Part shown: piece by piece, positions 18,475 through 26,433 of the stretch
Layout of the letters: the number at the start of each line of letters is the position of its first letter
Position numbering within the stretch: position 1 is the stretch's first letter
NCBI GenBank assembly: GCA_900315155.1
Contig: OMYB01000003.1
Location: forward strand, 1 to 64,000
DNA length: 64,000 bases
Source: an uncultured Selenomonadales bacterium
GTDB lineage: Bacteria > Bacillota > Negativicutes > Selenomonadales > Selenomonadaceae
Direction: 5' to 3'
The notes under the pieces: model-generated
The model's input: the letters and a program-made list of their open reading frames with translations, nothing else
The model's database searches: none
What the model was told of the DNA's origin: nothing
Program-made: the position numbers and the translations under genes

Positions 18475-19716
18475 TTAAGCCTCCGGCGATGGCTCTTTCG
18501 ATGCCTCGAGCGCCTGGGCAAAATCCTCCTGCAGATCCTCGAAATCCTCTAGGCCGACGTTGATGCGCACGAGATCGTCCGTCACGCCCGCATTCGCCTT
18601 CTCCTCCCCGCGCGAATGGATGAAGATCGTCGAGGCCGGATGGATCACGAGCGTGCGCGCATCGCCGATGTTCGAGACGTTCAGCGCATAGTGCAGACTG
18701 TTGATGAAGCGGAATGCCCGCTCCTTCGTGCCGAGGCGCAGCGTCAGCATCGCGCCGTAACGGCCGCCGAACTGTGCCTTTGCGAGCGCATGCTGCGGAT
18801 GCCCTGGCAGTCCCGGATAGTTCACCACATACCCGCGCCCCGCGAGATCTTCCGCGAGGCGTTTTGCGTTGTCGCAGATGCGGTCCATGCGCAGGGCCAG
18901 CGTATCGAGGCCGATGCCCGTGAGGTACGCGTTAAAAGGCGCCATGCAGCCGCCGTAGTCCGTAACCATGCGCTGGCGCATGCGCACGACAAAGCTCATG
19001 GGACCAAAGGAAAACTCGCGGAACTTCGGGAACTGCTCCGCGGACCATTTGAATCTGCCGCCGCTCACGACGATGCCTCCGATGGAGTTGCCGTTGCCGT
19101 TGAGCGCCTTGGACGTCGAGTGGATGACCACATCCGCGCCGAGTGCGAACGGCCGGCAGAGATACGGCGTCGTGACCGTATTGTCGACGAAAAGCGGGAT
19201 GCCGTGGGCATGTGCCACGTCCGCCAGGCCCTGGATATCCGCCACGTCGAGCTTCGGATTGCCGATGGTCTCGACGTAGATGAGCTTCGTCTGCTCCGTG
19301 ATGAGCGGCTCGAATGCAGCGGGCTCGTTCGACGGGGCATAGCGCACGCCGATGCCATAGCTGCCGAGGTCGCGGAAAATCGAGCTCGTGCCGCCGTAGA
19401 GGCCGCCCGAGGCGAGGATTTCATCGCCCGTCTGCACGACGTTCAGCACGGCCTGCGTGACGGCAGCCATGCCCGAGGCGCATGCGACGGCACCGATGCC
19501 GCCCTCGAGCGCGTTTATGCGCTGCTCAAACGCCGCAATCGTCGGGTTTCCCACGCGCGTATAGACAAAGCCGGGCTTTCGTCCGGCAAAGATTTTCTCC
19601 ATATCCTCAGCGGTCTGCTGGCAGAACGCCGAGGTCTGGTAAAGAGGCTGCGTGACACATCCGGTCGCCGCATCGGGCGCAAACCTGCCATGCAGCAGCT
19701 GCGTCGTAAACCTCAT
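18475..19716 (-). CDS. metY: O-acetylhomoserine sulfhydrylase-type PLP enzyme (MetY)
   Basis: 413-residue member of the Cys/Met metabolism PLP family. Landmarks: TTQLLHGRF, PLYQTSAF, ALEGGIGAVACASGMAA, FVDNTVTTPYLCRPFALGADVVIHSTSK (PLP lysine in HSTSK) and IHPASTIFIHS. It should make homocysteine from O-acetylhomoserine. It is the last gene of an operon with a ThiS-like carrier, an E1-like enzyme, a JAMM protease and a siroheme sulfite reductase, the set shown in Wolinella succinogenes to deliver sulfur as a protein thiocarboxylate, so the sulfur donor is probably the carrier and not free sulfide. Its ATG overlaps the TusA-like stop by 4 nt. Confidence 0.9.
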   Translation of the reverse strand: MRFTTQLLHGRFAPDAATGCVTQPLYQTSAFCQQTAEDMEKIFAGRKPGFVYTRVGNPTIAAFEQRINALEGGIGAVACASGMAAVTQAVLNVVQTGDEILASGGLYGGTSSIFRDLGSYGIGVRYAPSNEPAAFEPLITEQTKLIYVETIGNPKLDVADIQGLADVAHAHGIPLFVDNTVTTPYLCRPFALGADVVIHSTSKALNGNGNSIGGIVVSGGRFKWSAEQFPKFREFSFGPMSFVVRMRQRMVTDYGGCMAPFNAYLTGIGLDTLALRMDRICDNAKRLAEDLAGRGYVVNYPGLPGHPQHALAKAQFGGRYGAMLTLRLGTKERAFRFINSLHYALNVSNIGDARTLVIHPASTIFIHSRGEEKANAGVTDDLVRINVGLEDFEDLQEDFAQALEASKEPSPEA

Positions 19717-19964
19717 GCTTCCAGCCCTGCTTTCTTTACGAGAAGATCATACGTACCGTCGTCATTCTGGCTGACGGAGAGTACCTTGTGGCCCTCATCT
19801 TTCAGGCTGCGCGGCACGTTCTGGATTGGCTCGCCGTCGTTGAGATGCACGGCGAGCACCTGTCCGTCCCCCAGCTCCTCCAGCGCCATTTTCGTCTTGA
19901 CAAACGTAATCGGACACACGACATCCGTGATGTCGATGCTATCATCTGCCTGGATCTCACTCAT
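19713..19964 (-). CDS. TusA/SirA-family sulfur-carrier protein
   Basis: 83 residues. The TusA-type active-site motif appears as VVCPITFVKTKMALEEL with the single conserved cysteine near residue 17 (CPIT here in place of CPxP). The rest fits the compact two-layer fold with a C-terminal LSVSQNDDGTYDLLVKK strand. TusA-like proteins relay persulfide sulfur. It overlaps both neighbours by 4 nt (sulfite reductase upstream, metY downstream), tying it to sulfide delivery. It is not one of the Wolinella Hcy proteins as I recall them, so its place in the relay is an inference. Confidence 0.88.
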   Translation of the reverse strand: MSEIQADDSIDITDVVCPITFVKTKMALEELGDGQVLAVHLNDGEPIQNVPRSLKDEGHKVLSVSQNDDGTYDLLVKKAGLEA

Positions 19965-20821
19965 CGTACTTCCTCCAATGCTGCCTTGAATTTCTCCCAG
20001 CCGACGCGCTCCAGCGTGATGCCGAAGCGCTCACTCGGCTTGCCGTATTCCGTATAAAAAGCCAACGTCCGATCGACGACTTTGAACAGCGTATCCTCAT
20101 CGTAGAGGATCGGCAGGACGTGCTTGCCGATGCGGATGTGGGAGCCGTACGTGCCGCCGAAAGACAGGACGAAGCCCGGCTCGCCCTCCCAGGAGTCTGT
20201 CGGGCAGCTCTTGATGCACTTGCCGCAGTACACGCATTTTTCCTCGTCGAGCACAACTTTCTTATTTGCCTTGTCGACCGTGATGGCCTGCGCGGGGCAG
20301 ACCGCCTGGCAGACGCCGCAATACGTGCAGAGGTTCTCGTTCCATTTCGGCTCGACGCCGCCCTTGATGCCGAGGTCATTCTCCTCCGTCTTCAGGCAGT
20401 TGTTGTAGCAGCCCGTGAAGCCGAATTTGAACTTGTGCGGGAACTCGCGGCCAGCGTAGCGGTCGTCGAATTTCTGCGCGAGACCGAGCGTATCGATCCA
20501 CGCCGACGGGCAGGTCGCACTGCCCTGGCAGGCCGTAATCGTGCGCACGCGCGGGCCGCAGACGCCGACGTGGACGCCGCCCTTCGCGAGCTCCGCCTTG
20601 ACCGTATCGATCTGCTGCAGCCGGATGAACGGAATCTCGATGCCCTGACGGGCCGTGAGATGGATATAGCCCTTGCCGTATTTCTCGGAGACCTCCTGGA
20701 TTGTCTTCAGCTGCGCCGCGGTAAAATGGCCGCCGACGGATTTCAGGCGCATACAGAAACAGTCTTTCTGCTTCTGGCGCATGAGGCCGCCCTTCTTCAA
20801 TGCTTTATAATCTACTGCCAT
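19961..20821 (-). CDS. Small siroheme [4Fe-4S] sulfite reductase with two ferredoxin clusters
   Basis: About 286 residues. An N-terminal nitrite/sulfite reductase half-domain (KDCFCMRLKSVGGHFT) leads to the siroheme-[4Fe-4S] cysteines in CQGSATC and GCYNNC. Two 4Fe-4S ferredoxin motifs follow, CTYCGVCQAVCP and CVYCGKCIKSCP, between the cysteine region and the C-terminus. This is the short anaerobic, DsrAB/Fsr-like type that reduces sulfite to sulfide with low-potential electrons. The open frame starts at 20845, but the ATG at 20821 has AGGAGGG 8 nt upstream and is preferred. Within the operon it supplies sulfide for thiocarboxylate formation on the HcyS-like carrier. Confidence 0.88.
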   Translation of the reverse strand: MAVDYKALKKGGLMRQKQKDCFCMRLKSVGGHFTAAQLKTIQEVSEKYGKGYIHLTARQGIEIPFIRLQQIDTVKAELAKGGVHVGVCGPRVRTITACQGSATCPSAWIDTLGLAQKFDDRYAGREFPHKFKFGFTGCYNNCLKTEENDLGIKGGVEPKWNENLCTYCGVCQAVCPAQAITVDKANKKVVLDEEKCVYCGKCIKSCPTDSWEGEPGFVLSFGGTYGSHIRIGKHVLPILYDEDTLFKVVDRTLAFYTEYGKPSERFGITLERVGWEKFKAALEEVR

Positions 20822-20851
20822 GGCTCTCTCCCTCCTGATTGACACAAAAAT

Positions 20852-21277
20852 TTATCCGATTTCCGGACGGATGCGCAGGTCCTCTTTCGTGACCTCTTTC
20901 TCCCTGCTCACGTGAAAACTGTTCAGCACGGGCTCGCCGCCCTCGAGCGACAGGATAAAGTAACTGGCCTTCGTGTCGAAGGCGAGGCGCTTATCCTCTT
21001 CGCTCGGACGCGAGGGGCTCGCGGGGTGGCTGTGCCAGTTGCCGAGCAGCTGCCAGCCCTGTGCACGCATCTCCTTCACGGCCGCGAACTGCTCCTTCGG
21101 GTCGAGAGAGAAATGCTCCTCGCTGTGGTCCGTATTCGTGAGATACCAGACCTTCCGGACGATTTTCTCGCCGTTCTCGATCGTGCCGCCCAAGAGCCCG
21201 CAATCCTCCACAGGAGCCACCGAACGGGCATGCCGAACCATTTCAACGTAATCGGTTGTCTTTAACTGTACTACCAT
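20852..21277 (-). CDS. JAMM/MPN metalloprotease, HcyD-like
   Basis: About 141 residues, a stand-alone JAMM domain. The zinc site is visible: E in VEDCGLLGG, then HSHPASPSRPSEED, which fits HxH-x7-S-x2-D. In Wolinella HcyD removes a C-terminal extension from the sulfur carrier HcyS and later frees homocysteine from the carrier adduct; Mec in Mycobacterium does the same for CysO. The neighbouring carrier here ends GGGCK and so needs such trimming. The frame is open to 21292, but the ATG at 21277 has GGAGG 8 nt upstream. A short gap with the repeat CTCAACTC separates it from the E1-like gene. Confidence 0.88.
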   Translation of the reverse strand: MVVQLKTTDYVEMVRHARSVAPVEDCGLLGGTIENGEKIVRKVWYLTNTDHSEEHFSLDPKEQFAAVKEMRAQGWQLLGNWHSHPASPSRPSEEDKRLAFDTKASYFILSLEGGEPVLNSFHVSREKEVTKEDLRIRPEIG

Positions 21278-21318
21278 CCATGAGGCCTCCATTTTTATTG
21301 ACTCTCAACTCCCAACTC

Positions 21319-22140
21319 TCAACTCTTGCTAAGGTCGCAGGCCGGCTGCTCGTAATCGACGAGCTCCGTGACCGTCGGATGGTCGCCGCAAACCGCACAG
21401 TTCGGGTTGCGGGGAATCTTCACCTTGCGGAACGTCATCGAAAGTGCATCGTACGTCAGCAGATAGCCTGTGAGCAGCTCGCCGATGCCGAGGATGTATT
21501 TCAGCGCCTCCGTCGCCTGCAGCGTGCCGATGACGCCGCCCATGACGCCGAGCACGCCGGCCTGGCGGCAAGTCGGGATCGCATCCTTCGGTGGCATCTT
21601 CGGGAATACGCAGCGGTAGCAGGGGCCCTGCCCCGGCACGTACGTCATCGTCTGGCCCTGGAACCGGATGATGCCCGCATGGGAGAACGGCTTCTTCTCG
21701 AGCACGCACGCATCGTTGATGAGGAACTTCGCCGGGAAGTTATCCGTGCCATCGATGATGAAATCGTAATCCTGGTCGCGAATGATATCGCGGATGTTCT
21801 TCGAGTAGACCATCTCATGATAGGTATGCACCTCGACATCCGGGTTCATCGCGTGGATGGTCTCCTTGCCCGACTGGACTTTTGGCTTGCCGACGTCCGG
21901 CGTGCTGTGGATGATCTGGCGCTGGAGGTTCGATAGGTCGACGACATCCGCATCGACGAGACCGATTGTGCCGACGCCTGCCGCTGCGAGATACATCGCA
22001 GCGGGAGCCCCGAGGCCGCCCGTGCCGATGACGAGTACCTTGCTCTGGAGGATTTTCTCCTGGCCTTTGCCACCGACCTGTTTCAGGATGATGTGCCGCG
22101 AATAGCGGTCGATCTGCTCATTGGTCAAGGTACTTTTCAT
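21319..22140 (-). CDS. ThiF/MoeB/HesA-type adenylyltransferase, HcyF-like
   Basis: 273 residues. E1-like fold with the nucleotide loop VIGTGGLGAPAAMYLAAAG near residue 37, the D of DGTDNFPAKFLIND, the SHAGIIRFQGQ core, CYRC and CAVC zinc cysteines, and a candidate catalytic cysteine in PTCRQAGVLG. It adenylates the C-terminal glycine of a ThiS/MoaD-like carrier so that sulfide can form the thiocarboxylate. Its ATG overlaps the carrier stop (ATGA), as expected for an E1-carrier pair. Thiamine or molybdopterin roles are possible for the family, but the operon points to homocysteine. Confidence 0.9.
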   Translation of the reverse strand: MKSTLTNEQIDRYSRHIILKQVGGKGQEKILQSKVLVIGTGGLGAPAAMYLAAAGVGTIGLVDADVVDLSNLQRQIIHSTPDVGKPKVQSGKETIHAMNPDVEVHTYHEMVYSKNIRDIIRDQDYDFIIDGTDNFPAKFLINDACVLEKKPFSHAGIIRFQGQTMTYVPGQGPCYRCVFPKMPPKDAIPTCRQAGVLGVMGGVIGTLQATEALKYILGIGELLTGYLLTYDALSMTFRKVKIPRNPNCAVCGDHPTVTELVDYEQPACDLSKS

Positions 22141-22346
22141 TTGCAGCCGCCTCCCATGAAATACAGGAACTCAATCTCGTCGCCTTCCTGGACGACCGTG
22201 CTGTCGAATCCGCTGTGGTCGACGAATTCGCCATTTCGCTGCACCGTGACGTACTCGGGCTGGTCGGCCTTGGCGACGATGAGCAGTTCCGTGAGATTGA
22301 TCGGCTTCTCGAGCTCGAGCGGCTCTCCGTTGACGGTTACTTTCAT
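22137..22346 (-). CDS. ThiS/MoaD-like sulfur carrier with C-terminal extension, HcyS-like
   Basis: 69 residues with a beta-grasp pattern: MKVTVNGEPLELE, an alanine-rich helix, YVTVQRNGEFV, then EGDEIEFLYFMGGGCK. Ordinary ThiS and MoaD end in Gly-Gly; here Cys-Lys follows the glycines, so the functional glycine end must be exposed by proteolysis. HcyS of Wolinella likewise carries a removable extra residue. This is the first gene of the operon, 73 nt from its promoter's -10, with the JAMM protease two genes downstream. GGAGG-like AGGAGGT lies just upstream of the start. Confidence 0.88.
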   Translation of the reverse strand: MKVTVNGEPLELEKPINLTELLIVAKADQPEYVTVQRNGEFVDHSGFDSTVVQEGDEIEFLYFMGGGCK

Positions 22347-22418
22347 GGGAATACCTCCTGTAATGGTTGCTGTTTTAAATCATACTAATTTTATATGTTA
22401 TGTATAAGATTTATTCGT

Positions 22419-22447
22419 ATCTTACACCCTCGTGTGAGAAATGTCAA
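22419..22447 (-). promoter_or_regulatory. Promoter of the hcyS-metY operon with embedded operator-like element
   Basis: On the minus strand TTGACA (22447-22442), a 17-bp spacer and TAAGAT (22424-22419). The spacer holds TCACAC...GGTGTA, part of a dyad TCTTACAC-CCTC-GTGTGAGA in plus orientation. Seventeen of 24 positions match the equivalent segment of the promoter at 28395-28423. Confidence 0.85.
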
Positions 22448-22454
22448 CACGAAA

Positions 22455-22489
22455 GAAAAAAAATCCGCAAAATCTTCAAATTCTGCGGA
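22455..22489 (-). terminator. Terminator of the sulfate uptake / APS reductase operon
   Basis: Stem TCCGCA / TGCGGA with a long, partly paired loop, followed on the minus strand by nine T residues. It lies 33 nt past the stop of the ferredoxin gene and just before the next operon's promoter. Confidence 0.8.
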
Positions 22490-22521
22490 CTTCTGTAATT
22501 TTTTACGTTGAATATATCCTG

Positions 22522-22833
22522 TTAATAGGCATTTGCCTGTCTCTTGTTCACAGTGATACCTTTTACCTGCCCATCCGGCAGATGCAGTTCCCAGGTCAAT
22601 GTGTCAGGCTTGTCCTTGGCATAGAGCCGTCCGCCCGTGCCGCCGAGTCCCGCCGCCAAATAAAAGCTGATGGCATCCACGGGGCAGGCCTTGACGCAGG
22701 CCGTACAGCCCCAGCAGTCGCGGCTATCGCGGATGGAGGCTTTCTTGTCGTGCACGACGAGCAGATTGCCGGGGCAGGCCTCCGCGCAGCGGCCGCAGCC
22801 GATGCATTTCCCTTTCTCGATGGCGATGCTCAT
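22522..22833 (-). CDS. aprB: AprB-like ferredoxin subunit of APS reductase
   Basis: 103 residues with two [4Fe-4S] motifs, CIGCGRCAEACP and CWGCTACVKACP, followed by a tail rich in beta strands (LTWELHLPDGQVKGITVNK) that resembles the AprB C-terminal extension wrapping the alpha subunit. Its ATG overlaps the stop of the AprA-like gene by 4 nt. It should pass electrons to the flavin subunit for reduction of adenosine 5'-phosphosulfate to sulfite and AMP. The context is assimilatory (sulfate importer upstream, homocysteine synthesis downstream). Confidence 0.87.
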   Translation of the reverse strand: MSIAIEKGKCIGCGRCAEACPGNLLVVHDKKASIRDSRDCWGCTACVKACPVDAISFYLAAGLGGTGGRLYAKDKPDTLTWELHLPDGQVKGITVNKRQANAY

Positions 22834-24515
22834 CGCACTGCCTCCTTTCCTGCGTGGACGAGCGGCCGGTAGAGGATGCGGACCTCGCCATGCTCATAGA
22901 CCGAGTTGACATACTCCTCGAAATGCGGATCAACGTCCGGATGGTCGAGGTTCTCCGCAAAGCAGTGCCAGCGTGTCTCCCTGCGTGCGAGCAGGTGCGC
23001 GATGAGCACGCGGCAGACGAGCAGGCGCTCGCGCAGCTCGAAAATCTTCATGAGGCCGTAGCCATCTGAGGCTCGCAGGTTCTCGCTGAGATTCGCGAGG
23101 CGGCGGATATGCTGGTCGGCCATGTGGAGCTGGTGCTCCGTATAGCGGTACCCGGCCGTGATGCCGCCCGCGTTCTCATCCATGACCTGCTGCATGGCCT
23201 CCTCGAGGTCATCCGTCGTAAAGAGGCTGGCGTTCTCTGCCTCCGCGCCGTCCCGCACGAAATAATGCGCGAGCACTTTCTGTGCTTCGCGAGCATCCGC
23301 CTGTGCCTGTGGGTGCCGCCGCGCATACGCCGCTGCGCTCTGCGCCGCGATCCTGCCCTCGACGAACGCGCCCGTGACGTATTTCTGCGGACAGCCGCCC
23401 GCGACATCGCCTGCGGCAAAAAGCCCCGGCACGGTCGTCGCGCGGCCGTTATCGATCCAGTAACCGCTCGCCGTATGGCCGCCGACGACGTATGGCTCCG
23501 TGCCCTCGACCTCGACATCGGCCGTTCTGGGACCGAGGCCCGTCTCCCACCAGCGCATCGTCTGGCTCGGCGCCATGTTCAGATAGGCGCGTTCGAGGCT
23601 CTCCTCCTGCTCCTCCGTGATCGTATGCGTCTCGAGGGCGCACGGGCCACGCCCCGCGAGGTTCTCGCTCACGACGGCATACAGGCGTTCCGACGTCGTA
23701 TTGCCGTATTTCGCCTGATACTTCTCCCCGCGTGCATTGACCTGCGCCGCGCCGACGCCCTGCGCGAGCGTGCCCGTCGGCGCGATCGTATCCTTGCACC
23801 GCAGCGCGATGAAACGCATCTCAAACGTCGTCATCTCCGCGCCCGCGCGCAGCCCCATGGCATAGCCCGTCCCCGTGTTGAACGGGCAGTACCACATCGT
23901 ATGGCGAGCCGCGCCCGGATGGTTCGGGCGGTAGAGGCCCGCGGCACCACCTGTCGTGCAAATGACCGCACCGGCCGAGAAGATATAGGCCGCATCGTCG
24001 TTCACACCGATGCCCCAGGCCCCGTTCACGCGCCCGTCCTCCGCTTTCAGCAGATCGACGACATCCACATGCTCGACGACCGTGACATGATCGGCCAGAC
24101 GGACGGCATGCGCGAGAATCGGCTTGATGTTCTCGCCGTTGATCTTGATGTTGCGCCAGCCGCGCGGCACGTAGTTCCCCTGCTCATCCTTCAGGATGAC
24201 GAGGCCAAGCCGCTCGATTTTGTGCGTGACCTCGTTAAGTCCCTCCGACATGCTGAGGAGCAGGTCCTCGCGCACGATGCCCGCCGCGTCCTTGGCCACG
24301 TAGTCCACGTAGTCCTGTGGCGTATGCCCCGGCGTGATATAGGCGTTCAGTGCATTCACGCCCGCCGCGAGGCAGCCGCTGCGCTCGATGCCCGCCTTGT
24401 CGACGAGCAGGACGGACAGCCCTGGATGCTCCTCCGCGAGCGTGATGGCCGCAAAGCAGCCCGCCGCTCCGCCGCCGATGATGAGCACATCGGCCTGTTT
24501 CTCGATGGTTTTCAT
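22830..24515 (-). CDS. aprA: AprA-like flavoprotein, adenylylsulfate reductase alpha subunit
   Basis: 561-residue FAD protein of the fumarate reductase/AprA superfamily. The FAD dinucleotide motif is ADVLIIGGGAAGCFAAITLAEE at the N-terminus. AprA-type landmarks follow: RSGCLAAGVNALNAYI, PRGWRNIKINGENIKPILA, TGGAAGLYRPNHPG and GGHTASGYWIDNGRAT with the late GDVAGGCPQKYVTGAFVEGRIAA. It pairs with the ferredoxin gene it overlaps and follows the sulfate importer, which supports APS as substrate. ATP sulfurylase, needed to make APS, is not in the window. Confidence 0.86.
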   Translation of the reverse strand: MKTIEKQADVLIIGGGAAGCFAAITLAEEHPGLSVLLVDKAGIERSGCLAAGVNALNAYITPGHTPQDYVDYVAKDAAGIVREDLLLSMSEGLNEVTHKIERLGLVILKDEQGNYVPRGWRNIKINGENIKPILAHAVRLADHVTVVEHVDVVDLLKAEDGRVNGAWGIGVNDDAAYIFSAGAVICTTGGAAGLYRPNHPGAARHTMWYCPFNTGTGYAMGLRAGAEMTTFEMRFIALRCKDTIAPTGTLAQGVGAAQVNARGEKYQAKYGNTTSERLYAVVSENLAGRGPCALETHTITEEQEESLERAYLNMAPSQTMRWWETGLGPRTADVEVEGTEPYVVGGHTASGYWIDNGRATTVPGLFAAGDVAGGCPQKYVTGAFVEGRIAAQSAAAYARRHPQAQADAREAQKVLAHYFVRDGAEAENASLFTTDDLEEAMQQVMDENAGGITAGYRYTEHQLHMADQHIRRLANLSENLRASDGYGLMKIFELRERLLVCRVLIAHLLARRETRWHCFAENLDHPDVDPHFEEYVNSVYEHGEVRILYRPLVHAGKEAVR

Positions 24516-24542
24516 GGCTCGCCCTCTCTCTGCTGCCCGCGA

Positions 24543-25613
24543 TCAGATGACCACGGAATTCTCCTGCTTCGCCCGGTTCTCCAGGACAGCCGTCTCACCA
24601 CCCGCAAAGCTGCAGATGCGATGAATGAACACCTTCGCGGTATCCCCCTCATGCAGGGGCGGCTTTTCGAGGCTCCTCAGCCCTTTGAGCCGCTGCCCCT
24701 TCACCTCGATGTCGATTTCCGCACTGTTGCCGCGGAAATACACGCCGCGCACGATGCCCGTCTCTGCGGACAGTGGCATGGGCAGCTCCGCGTCGTTCCG
24801 CCCGATCTCGAGGAACTCCGGCCGGATGATGCCCTCATGCGCGCCCTCGGTCGTGCCGTTCGCAAAGCCCTTGAAAATCGTGTAATCCGGCACGTGCACC
24901 GACTCGCCGATGAAGTCCGCCACGAATGGCGTACGCGGGTGCTGATAGATCTCCACGGGCGTTCCCGCCTGCTCGACATGCCCACGGTGCGTGATGATGA
25001 TGTCATCGGCGACCTCAACGGCCTCATCCTGGTCGTGCGTGACGAAGATGCTCGTGATGCCCAGCTGGTGAATCGTCTGGCGCAGCCATTGGCGCAGTTC
25101 CTTGCGGACCTTCGCATCGATGGCCGCAAACGGTTCATCGAGCAGCAGCAGCTCCGGCTCCGGTGCCAGGGCGCGGGCAAAGGCCACGCGCTGGCGCTGC
25201 CCGCCCGAGAGCTGCATTGGATAGCGATGGTCGAAATCCTTCAGCCCGATGAGCTCGACGAGTGTATCCACGCGCTCCTGAATCTTTTTCTTCGGCACAT
25301 GCTGGATTTTCAGGCCGAACGCGATGTTTTCCCGCACCGTCTGATGGCGGAACAGTGCGTAATTCTGAAAGACAAACCCGATGCCGCGCTTACCCGGCGC
25401 CAGGTCGTTCACGCGCCGCCCGCCGATGAGGATATCGCCGCGATCCGGCGTCTCGAGCCCCGCGATCATGCGGAGGATCGTCGTTTTCCCGGAGCCGGAT
25501 GGCCCGAGCAGGCCGATGAGACGGCCCTTTTCCACGGTCAGGTTCACATCGCGGGAAGCCTGGAACGAGCCGAAGGATTTCTCGATGTGACGGAGTTCTA
25601 CTTCAATGGGCAT
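24543..25613 (-). CDS. cysA: Sulfate/thiosulfate ABC transporter ATPase
   Basis: 356 residues: Walker A GPSGSGKTT near 38, signature LSGGQRQRVAFARAL, Walker B LLLLDEPFAAID, switch histidine in IFVTHDQDEA, and a C-terminal TOBE-like region (about 235-345). It belongs to the CysA branch of CUT1-like importers. Overlaps the CysW stop by 11 nt. The order Sbp-CysT-CysW-CysA is the classical one for sulfate import. Confidence 0.92.
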   Translation of the reverse strand: MPIEVELRHIEKSFGSFQASRDVNLTVEKGRLIGLLGPSGSGKTTILRMIAGLETPDRGDILIGGRRVNDLAPGKRGIGFVFQNYALFRHQTVRENIAFGLKIQHVPKKKIQERVDTLVELIGLKDFDHRYPMQLSGGQRQRVAFARALAPEPELLLLDEPFAAIDAKVRKELRQWLRQTIHQLGITSIFVTHDQDEAVEVADDIIITHRGHVEQAGTPVEIYQHPRTPFVADFIGESVHVPDYTIFKGFANGTTEGAHEGIIRPEFLEIGRNDAELPMPLSAETGIVRGVYFRGNSAEIDIEVKGQRLKGLRSLEKPPLHEGDTAKVFIHRICSFAGGETAVLENRAKQENSVVI

Positions 25614-26433
25614 GTTGTGTCCCCCTTTTCGCGCGCCATTCGATGAGGTTTCTCAGGATCAGGATCACGATCGCCATGAGAACCAGAATGGATGCGACGG
25701 CAAACGCCGCCGTAAAATTATACTCGTTATACAGAATCTCGATGTGGAGCGGGAGTGTATTCGTCTTGCCACGGACATGCCCGGACACGACGGAAACCGC
25801 GCCGAACTCGCCCATCGCGCGCGCCGTGCACAACGTAATGCCGTACAGGAGCGCCCACTTGATGTTCGGCAGCGTGACGTAGCGGAAAATCTGCCAGCCG
25901 CTCGCCCCGAACGTCGTCGCGGCCTCCTCCTCGCTCGTGCCCTGCGCCTCCATGACCGGCACGAACTCCCGCGTGATGAATGGGAACGTGACGAAGATTG
26001 TCGCGAGGATGATGCCCGGCACCGCGAAGACGATTGCGATGTGCTCCGCCCGCAGGTAAGGATACAGCGGACTGATGCGCCCGAACAGCATGACGAAGAA
26101 CAAACCGGCAACGACAGGGGAAATGGCAAACGGCAGATCGATGCACGCGCTGAGCAGGGATTTGCCGCGAAACGCGTACTTCGTCAGCAGCCACGCGGAG
26201 GCAAGGCCAAAAAGCGTATTGCATACGACGGCGAGAACCGTCGCCTCCAGCGTGAGATACAGAGCCTTCACGGCAAATGGCTCCGTGATGGCCCGCTCAT
26301 ACGCCGCAAAGCCTTTGGCCAGTGCTTCGCTTGCTACGAGGATGAGCGGCAGGACGAGCATGACCACGAGAAAGAGAACCGCGAGCCCGATGAGGCTCCA
26401 CGCGAGGATACCTTGTTTTTTCTGCATCGTCAC
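25603..26433 (-). CDS. cysW: Sulfate ABC transporter permease CysW
   Basis: 276-residue inner-membrane protein with about six helices and the permease EAA loop reading EEEAATTFGASGWQIFRYVTLPNI. The C-terminal motif GEFGAVSVVSGHVRGKTNTLPLHIEILYNEY is typical of CysW. Its ATG overlaps the CysT stop by 4 nt. Confidence 0.92.
   Translation of the reverse strand: MTMQKKQGILAWSLIGLAVLFLVVMLVLPLILVASEALAKGFAAYERAITEPFAVKALYLTLEATVLAVVCNTLFGLASAWLLTKYAFRGKSLLSACIDLPFAISPVVAGLFFVMLFGRISPLYPYLRAEHIAIVFAVPGIILATIFVTFPFITREFVPVMEAQGTSEEEAATTFGASGWQIFRYVTLPNIKWALLYGITLCTARAMGEFGAVSVVSGHVRGKTNTLPLHIEILYNEYNFTAAFAVASILVLMAIVILILRNLIEWRAKRGTQHAH

Noticed and set aside
21298-21330. Repeated CTCAACTC units between the E1-like and JAMM genes
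   Set aside because: Only two or three short imperfect copies. Too little to call a CRISPR, minisatellite or regulatory array.
22137-22346. Thiamine ThiS with ThiF, i.e. a thiamine biosynthesis locus
   Set aside because: No thiG, thiH, thiE or THI-box riboswitch is present, the carrier has a capped C-terminus, and MetY, sulfite reductase and a JAMM protease share the operon.
23109-25646. Plus-strand open frame of 845 codons
   Set aside because: Crosses the aprA and cysA genes in antisense; no domain recognised.
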